64,000 nt of DNA from Paenibacillus_E qinlingensis (GTDB lineage: Bacteria > Bacillota > Bacilli > Paenibacillales > NBRC-103111), in NCBI RefSeq assembly GCF_028746185.1, contig NZ_JAQIVH010000003.1, positions 310,001-374,000 on the forward strand, in the 5' to 3' direction. Each line of letters opens with the position of its first letter. The first letter of the stretch is position 1. The notes beneath the pieces are model-generated. The model saw only the letters and a list, made by a program, of their open reading frames with translations, did not search any database and was not told where the DNA came from. Of the stretch, positions 59,549-64,000 are shown in pieces. A program made the translations under genes and the position numbers.

Positions 59549-59814
59549 AATTACATAAGATTTATGGTATGCGGCGATCTACGGTAGGTGTCATTGTATT
59601 CATTTTCATGCTCATCAAACCAAGCTAAAACGTGAATCCTTTTTTGTCAAAAACGAGGGGGGAGATTTTTCATGCATGTTTATAGGAATAAACTATCAAA
59701 GCGATAGCTTTTATATCTAAAGTAGCGTGTTATCTTATGGTACAATGAGGTCAGGATATAACGATAGGAATGCTAACAAACTAGGTTTGCTAAAATAAGG
59801 AGTGAATGATTGTC

Positions 59815-60894
59815 ATGGCTGATGTTAAAAAAATTGCGGTAATCGCTGGGGACGGTATTGGTCCAGAAGTCGTTGCAGAAGCAGAAAAAGTATTGAAACG
59901 TACCGAAGAATTATTCGGCTATCAATTTGAAACGGAACACGCGCTTTTCGGCGGTATTGCAATCGATGAGAAAGGTACACCACTTCCGGAAGAAACATTG
60001 AAAGTTTGTCAATCCGCAGATGCTGTACTTCTTGGAGCAGTTGGTGGTCCGAAATGGGACAACAACTCCAAAGAACTTCGCCCTGAAACAGGTCTTCTAG
60101 GTATTCGTAAAGCGCTTGGCTTGTTCTCCAACATCCGCCCTGCATTCATTTTCGATTGCTTGAAAGAAGCTTCCACATTGAAACCAGAAGTTCTTGAAGG
60201 CACAGATTTGATCGTTGTTCGTGAGTTGACTGGCGGTATTTACTTCGGTGAGAAATTCCGTCGTGAAACAGCTAACGGTCAAGAAGCGGTTGACACTTGT
60301 GCATATAACGTTACTGAAATCGAGCGTATCGCGCGTCAAGCGTTTGAAATTGCGCAAACACGTCGTAAGAAGCTTGCTTCCGTTGACAAAGCAAACGTTC
60401 TTGAAACATCCCGCCTATGGCGTGAAACGGTTAACCGCATCGCGGCTGACTACCCAGATGTTGAGCTTGAGCACGTATTGGTTGATAACTGTGCGATGCA
60501 ATTGCTTCGCCGTCCGTCCTCCTTCGATGTTATCGTAACAGAGAATATGTTCGGCGACATCTTGAGCGACGAAGCAGCAATGCTTACAGGCTCTATCGGG
60601 ATGCTAGCATCCGCTTCCCTTGGCGAAGGCGCATTCGGTTTGTACGAGCCGGTACACGGTTCTGCACCTGATATCGCAGGTCAAGGTATCTCCAACCCAA
60701 TCGCAACAATCCTTTCCGTTGCCTTGATGTTCCGTTTGACTTTCGGTTACCACGAAGCAGCGGATTCCATCGAGCGCGCAGTGAAAGAAGTCTTAGACGC
60801 TGGTCACCGTACAGGCGACATCGCAGTGGATAAGAGCACAGCGATCGGTACGCTGGCAATGGGTCAATTGATTGTTGACGCAATGCGCAAATAA
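59815..60894 (+). CDS. leuB: 3-Isopropylmalate dehydrogenase
   Basis: 359 residues. NAD-dependent oxidative decarboxylation in leucine synthesis. KKIAVIAGDGIGPEVVAEAE start, VRELTGGIYFG, the metal Asp residues in MFGDILSDEAAMLTGSIGML, and the adenosine loop EPVHGSAPDIAGQGISNPIA. AAGGAGTGA is better spaced for ATG 59815 than for ATG 59806. It is separated from leuA by the aminotransferase, 114-bp repeats, DUF559 and VanW genes; a TACAAT element at 59741-59746 may be its own -10. Codon use resembles ilvC (highly expressed). Confidence 0.97.
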   Translation: MADVKKIAVIAGDGIGPEVVAEAEKVLKRTEELFGYQFETEHALFGGIAIDEKGTPLPEETLKVCQSADAVLLGAVGGPKWDNNSKELRPETGLLGIRKALGLFSNIRPAFIFDCLKEASTLKPEVLEGTDLIVVRELTGGIYFGEKFRRETANGQEAVDTCAYNVTEIERIARQAFEIAQTRRKKLASVDKANVLETSRLWRETVNRIAADYPDVELEHVLVDNCAMQLLRRPSSFDVIVTENMFGDILSDEAAMLTGSIGMLASASLGEGAFGLYEPVHGSAPDIAGQGISNPIATILSVALMFRLTFGYHEAADSIERAVKEVLDAGHRTGDIAVDKSTAIGTLAMGQLIVDAMRK

Positions 60895-60903
60895 TCATAC
60901 AAA

Positions 60904-60955
60904 TAAGCTCGCACTTTCGAAGCAGATTGGCTTCGGGAATGCGGGCTTTTTTCAT
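60904..60955 (+). terminator. Terminator after leuB
   Basis: AAGCTCGCA..GAAGC pairs with GCTTC..TGCGGGCTT, then six T. Confidence 0.78.
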
Positions 60956-60979
60956 AGCAAGATGAGTGGGGATAATCAA

Positions 60980-61714
60980 TTAACTATGCTTCAGAAGTTT
61001 ATCTGCTAGGGATGGGGAGATCCGCTGGATCATGCGCAGCAGCTTTATTTTGCCAATCAGAATCTCGTAGCGGTCACGCTCAAAGCCCTGTACGAATTCG
61101 TGGGCGAGCTGTTCAGGTGAAATTTTACCTTTGCCCCGCCCTGCCGTCATTTCGGTGCTAACGAGTGGTGGAATAATTTCGAATACCTTAACATTCGTTG
61201 ATTCCAATTGATAGCGCAGCCCCTTCGTGAAGAGATGGACAGCAGCTTTGGTCGCACAGTATACGGGGGCCGATTTCTTGGGAACAAGGCCAAGTCCAGA
61301 GGACACATTGACGATAGCGGCATTGGGCTTCGTGGTAAGGTGCGCTAAAAGATTGCTGCATAACTGAATCATAGACGTCAGATTAATCTGGATTTCACGA
61401 TTGATTTTGCTCGAGGTATCGGGATCTTGAAGGAAATTATAGTTGAATTGAATACCGGCGTTGTTGATGAGAATATTCAGATCTGGGTGTGCAAGCAAAA
61501 TTGTCCGCGTAAATTCATTGATCTCCGCTGGATTTTCCAAATTACAAGGATAGGCAATAAGTGCAGGGCAAGCTTGCAAGGCTTGGTCTAAGCGATTGAC
61601 GTTGCTGCTGGCAATAATTACTTTATTGCCCTTTTCCACGAGGCGTTTGGCGAGCGAGAAGCCGATACCTGCAGAACCTCCTGTAATGAGTATACAATGA
61701 CCGGTTAGTTTCAT
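60980..61714 (-). CDS. Short-chain dehydrogenase/reductase (DltE-like)
   Basis: 244 residues. NAD(P) motif ILITGGSAGIGFSLAKRLVE, then NNAGIQFN, catalytic Ser in NVSSGLGLVPKK and YCATKAA with Tyr and Lys. The C-terminal part (VFEIIPPLVSTEMTAGRGKG; IQRISPSLADKLL) resembles DltE/YvrD-like proteins of unknown substrate. ATG 61714 with AAGGAC before it is preferred to the upstream in-frame start at 61777. It follows a Crp/Fnr gene on the same strand and is probably co-transcribed with it. Confidence 0.9.
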   Translation of the reverse strand: MKLTGHCILITGGSAGIGFSLAKRLVEKGNKVIIASSNVNRLDQALQACPALIAYPCNLENPAEINEFTRTILLAHPDLNILINNAGIQFNYNFLQDPDTSSKINREIQINLTSMIQLCSNLLAHLTTKPNAAIVNVSSGLGLVPKKSAPVYCATKAAVHLFTKGLRYQLESTNVKVFEIIPPLVSTEMTAGRGKGKISPEQLAHEFVQGFERDRYEILIGKIKLLRMIQRISPSLADKLLKHS

Positions 61715-61776
61715 TTGAGCTACGTCCTTTCGAATGAAGATATCATTCAGCATAAAGGAGTCTGTAGCGAATCTCA

Positions 61777-62391
61777 TTAACTTAGGTTAATCGAATCTGA
61801 ACTTGGTCGTATATTACGCCACTGTGCGCGTATCCGACTAAGAGCGACTGGAGTAATGCCTAGATAGGAAGCGATATAGTACTGGGGAATATCCTTGTCC
61901 AATGTACCAAACTCCTCTAAGAAGCAGCGATAGCGATCCTCTGCGGATAAGGTGAGCAGCTGCATCTCGCGTCTTTCCTTTTTCATGTACAAACCTTCAA
62001 CCATCCGTCTCGTTAAACGTTCCCAAATCGGATCTTCGGCGGTAAGAGCTAATAGATCAAGGTAGGAAAGTCGTAGCAGCTTGGCGGGCTGTAGCGCTTG
62101 AATAGAGAACTGGGCAGGTTCGCCTGTCAGCAAGGCGGTATAGGAAGTGATGAAGTCATTGGCTGCGCAAAAGGACTTGATGCGTTCCTTACCATCATAG
62201 GTACTGTAATAAAGGCGAAAACAGCCTGATAGGCAGAAATATAAATAAGAAAGTGAATCGCCAGCTCGAAGCAAATGTTCGCCTTTGGTTAGCGTCGTGG
62301 CCGTAAATAAGCTAGAGAAACGCATCTTTTGGTCCTCTGTGAGAGGGAGCAAAAGATCTAAAAACGTATGTAAAGGAATGAATGCGTTCAC
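61777..62391 (-). CDS. Crp/Fnr family transcriptional regulator
   Basis: 204 residues. Cyclic-nucleotide-binding-like beta-barrel (LTKGEHLLRAGDSLSYLYFC, CLSGCFRLYYSTYDGKERIK) and a C-terminal helix-turn-helix IPQYYIASYLGITPVALSRI. No cysteine cluster of the FNR type is present. The ligand is unknown; many such proteins act without cAMP in Firmicutes. GTG 62391 has GGAGGC upstream. It precedes the SDR gene and diverges from the peroxiredoxin gene, sharing the region with a PerR-like box. Confidence 0.88.
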   Translation of the reverse strand: MNAFIPLHTFLDLLLPLTEDQKMRFSSLFTATTLTKGEHLLRAGDSLSYLYFCLSGCFRLYYSTYDGKERIKSFCAANDFITSYTALLTGEPAQFSIQALQPAKLLRLSYLDLLALTAEDPIWERLTRRMVEGLYMKKERREMQLLTLSAEDRYRCFLEEFGTLDKDIPQYYIASYLGITPVALSRIRAQWRNIRPSSDSINLS

Positions 62392-62411
62392 AACCGTTAA
62401 GCCTCCATGAA

Positions 62412-62426
62412 TTAAAATAATTATTA
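62412..62426. promoter_or_regulatory. PerR-box-like sequence
   Basis: TTAAAATAATTATTA matches 13 of 15 bases of the PerR consensus TTATAATNATTATAA. It lies between the crp-type and peroxiredoxin genes; TTGACT at 62447-62452 could be the peroxiredoxin -35. Confidence 0.45.
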
Positions 62427-62526
62427 TCTAGTATACGATCTAATTATTGACTTTCAGGTAGGGGGATGATACCATTTTATACGGATAATATAGAATTTAG
62501 ATAGATTTTGAGGAGGAATTATACCC

Positions 62527-63075
62527 ATGGCAGAACGTTTAGTTGGTAAACAAGCTCCTGATTTTACAATGGAGACAGCTACAGGTGACGGTACAGGATT
62601 TGGTAAAGCATCTTTGTCTGATTACAAAGGAAAATGGTTAGTTCTTTTCTTCTACCCATTGGATTTCACATTCGTATGCCCAACAGAAATCACAGCAATT
62701 AGCTATGCTGCTGATCAATTCAAAGCATTGGACACTGAAATTCTTGGTGTTTCCATCGACAGCATCCACACGCACAAAGCATGGATCAACACACCGATTA
62801 ACGATAATGGTCTTGGCAAATTGGCATTCCCACTTGCTGCTGACATTACAAAATCCGTAGCACGTGACTACGGCGTTCTAATCGAAGAAGAAGGTATCGC
62901 ACTTCGCGGTCTATTCATCATCGATCCAGAAGGCGAATTGAAATACGAAGTTGTTAACCACAACGACGTAGGTCGCAGCGTAGATGAAACACTTCGTGTG
63001 CTTCAAGCGCTTCAATCCGGCGGATTGTGCCCAATGAACTGGAAACCAGGCGACAAAAACTTGGTTGTTAAATAA
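62527..63075 (+). CDS. Typical 2-Cys peroxiredoxin (YkuU-like)
   Basis: 182 residues. Peroxidatic C51 in FYPLDFTFVCPTEI and resolving C168 in GGLCPMNWKPG. DSIHTHKAWINT and YGVLIEEEGIALRGLFIIDP match B. subtilis YkuU more closely than AhpC. It reduces peroxides with thioredoxin or a similar donor; no ahpF is adjacent. GGAGGAA precedes the start. Strong codon bias suggests high expression. Upstream PerR-like box agrees with peroxide control. Confidence 0.95.
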   Translation: MAERLVGKQAPDFTMETATGDGTGFGKASLSDYKGKWLVLFFYPLDFTFVCPTEITAISYAADQFKALDTEILGVSIDSIHTHKAWINTPINDNGLGKLAFPLAADITKSVARDYGVLIEEEGIALRGLFIIDPEGELKYEVVNHNDVGRSVDETLRVLQALQSGGLCPMNWKPGDKNLVVK

Positions 63076-63089
63076 GTTTTAACTACATA

Positions 63090-63143
63090 GGAAGGCCCCT
63101 CGGTTAGCATGCGAATGCGGGCGGAGGGGTCTTTCTTTCTAAG
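63090..63143 (+). terminator. Terminator after the peroxiredoxin gene
   Basis: GGCCCCTC and GGAGGGGTC arms with internal GCAT..ATGC pairing, followed by TTTCTTTCT. Confidence 0.7.
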
Positions 63144-63154
63144 GAGATCGTGTC

Positions 63155-63463
63155 ATGGATGTTATAACAGAAGAGTTGTTTTGGATACGTCAAGAAGGCA
63201 ATGAGGCGGTAATCGGGCTTACCGAGCATGCATTAGAAAAATGGGGCATGATTCTGTACGTCGAACTACCGGAAAAAGGTGTGCAATTAACGAAAGGTGC
63301 ATTCATGAGTTCCCTCGAAACAGCGGTAGATGAGCACGATTTATTTGCTCCTGTAACGGGTGAAGTGATCGCTGTGAACATACTAATCGAGCGAGCAACG
63401 GGAATGCTTTATGAGTCACCGTATGAGAAAGGCTGGTTATTCCGAGTCCTATTGGGTGACTGA
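63155..63463 (+). CDS. GcvH-like lipoyl-domain protein lacking the lipoyl lysine
   Basis: 102 residues, shorter than GcvH (~125). The fold signature is clear: EAVIGLTEHALEKWGMILYV and LPEKGVQLTKGAF, then FAPVTGEVIAVN and SPYEKGWLFRV. Where GcvH has E-S/T-V-K-A with the lipoylated lysine, this protein reads LETAVDE; the lysine position is V58. It therefore probably cannot carry the aminomethyl group. It may be a binding or regulatory relative, or a degenerate copy. Its stop codon directly abuts that of the convergent minus-strand gene. No gcvT or gcvP nearby. Confidence 0.82.
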   Translation: MDVITEELFWIRQEGNEAVIGLTEHALEKWGMILYVELPEKGVQLTKGAFMSSLETAVDEHDLFAPVTGEVIAVNILIERATGMLYESPYEKGWLFRVLLGD

Positions 63464-63766
63464 TTAGTCGCCACCCCCACCCCCATCGCCACCGCCAGAA
63501 TCTCCTCCGCCGCTATCCCCGCCGCTATCATGGGAATCGCCATGATTACCATGGTCATTATGCCCACCGTGATGGTGGTGGTTATGGTGATTATGATGAC
63601 CCTTGTGAGAAGAGAAGTCCATGGTATCATAGGCGGCGTATCCACTAGAGTCGGAATTATCATGTCGGCCTTTGCGGCGATTTTTTTTGCGAGAACCGGG
63701 AAGTATACCAAGCACAATGAACAGAATAACAGGAGCAAATACGATAAGCGCGACAATACTACCCAT
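63464..63766 (-). CDS. Small membrane protein with His/Gly/Asp-rich tail
   Basis: 100 residues. N-terminal membrane segment IVALIVFAPVILFIVLGILP, a basic cluster (GSRKKNRRKGRHDN), then a His-rich run (GHHNHHNHHHHGGHNDHGNH) and an Asp/Ser/Gly end (GGDSGGGDSGGGDGGGGGD). AGGAGGTA before ATG 63766 fixes the start. The His-rich tail could bind Ni, Zn or Cu; whether it faces in or out is unclear, but basic residues after the segment suggest the tail is cytoplasmic. Function not recognised. Convergent with, and abutting, the GcvH-like gene. Confidence 0.7.
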   Translation of the reverse strand: MGSIVALIVFAPVILFIVLGILPGSRKKNRRKGRHDNSDSSGYAAYDTMDFSSHKGHHNHHNHHHHGGHNDHGNHGDSHDSGGDSGGGDSGGGDGGGGGD

Positions 63767-63857
63767 GAATATACCTCCTACAGAAGATGAATGCGTCCAG
63801 ACTACTTGTCTACAAACTATCGTACCATAAAATATTCCAATAAGAATAGACATCATC

Positions 63858-63894
63858 TAACGAAAAAACCGTCCTCCAAGGAGAACGGTTTGAC
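63858..63894. terminator. Hairpin terminator
   Basis: AACCGTCCTCC pairs with GGAGAACGGTT, with an A-run before it that becomes a T-run for the minus-strand gene entering from the right. Confidence 0.75.
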
Positions 63895-63898
63895 TTGC

Positions 63899-64000
63899 CT
63901 ATTTCGCGAGTTGCTTATATTTGTTGAGATACTTAACAACAGTGAGCACGTAGGTCGCATGCGACCAAGTAAGTGGAGCAACAGACACCGGCTCGCCAGA
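63899..64000 (-). CDS. C-terminus of a GH15-like glycosidase (partial)
   Basis: 33 residues and a TAG stop are within the window, reading leftward from the right edge. GEPVSVAPLTWSHATYVLTV followed by KYLNKYKQLAK matches the usual end of bacterial glycoside hydrolase family 15 (glucoamylase-type) proteins, where the PLxWSHA segment is conserved near the active site. The catalytic residues and start lie outside. A terminator follows directly downstream. Confidence 0.7.
   Translation of the reverse strand, partial: SGEPVSVAPLTWSHATYVLTVVKYLNKYKQLAK

Overview
The window looks like chromosomal DNA of an endospore-forming member of the Bacillales, most likely Paenibacillus or a close relative. 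The signs are a gerA-type germination operon (A-C-B order), an alpha/beta SASP, GerPA/PF- and GerPC-like spore proteins, a YjcZ-type sporulation peptide, a YesM/YesN-type two-component system beside a sugar ABC transporter, a secreted protein with Big_4 and SLH domains, a T-box leader, an L20-type infC leader with an ATT start codon, and strong AGGAGG ribosome binding sites. Both ends cut genes: a glucosaminidase C-terminus at the left and the C-terminus of a GH15-like glycosidase (minus strand) at the right.

Layout. 0-5 kb: a beta-hydroxyacid dehydrogenase fused to a PilZ domain, pgi, a YigZ-family gene, a TetR regulator and a DUF1128 gene. 5-6.2 kb: gene-free, repeat-rich DNA. 6.2-9 kb: a GNAT acetyltransferase whose promoter spacer holds a LexA-type palindrome, divergent from a FAD/Rieske oxidoreductase. 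9.1-13.5 kb: a spore cluster (GerP-like proteins, Hsp20, SASP), a GT2/GtrA pair and a YjcZ peptide. 13.7-15.9 kb: AraC- and ArsR-type regulators separated by three repeat families. 16-17.5 kb: GC-rich mqnB-mqnD (futalosine menaquinone route). 17.8-27.4 kb: sensor kinase, response regulator, sugar-binding lipoprotein, two permeases and a 1232-residue S-layer-anchored protein, probably one saccharide-use locus. 27.5-43.2 kb: mixed housekeeping and metabolism, including an IMP dehydrogenase of the Tritrichomonas type, manA, mnmM, mnmL, trmB and a glycolipid glycosyltransferase with a PAP2 phosphatase. 43.5-46.5 kb: a GT2 glycosyltransferase with a long leader, then infC-rpmI-rplT. 46.5-50.5 kb: the ger operon. 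50.5-61 kb: branched-chain amino acid genes under a T-box (ilvB-ilvN-ilvC-leuA, an aminotransferase, and leuB after an insertion of unrelated genes). 61-64 kb: a DltE-like SDR with a Crp/Fnr regulator, a peroxiredoxin, a GcvH-like protein without the lipoyl lysine, and a His/Gly-rich membrane protein.

The least expected signals are: (1) a dispersed element of four ~23-bp boxes, seen in three intergenic regions with nearly the same spacing (about 51, 60-63 and 51 bp); (2) the dehydrogenase-PilZ fusion with an intact c-di-GMP signature; (3) a LexA-like box filling the spacer of an acetyltransferase promoter; (4) a 114-bp tandem repeat in which every unit carries strong hairpins; (5) the protozoan-type IMP dehydrogenase; (6) a T-box whose specifier reads as valine GUC. 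Repeat arrays sit mainly between convergent genes. No CRISPR array, rRNA, tRNA, transposase or prophage gene was recognised.
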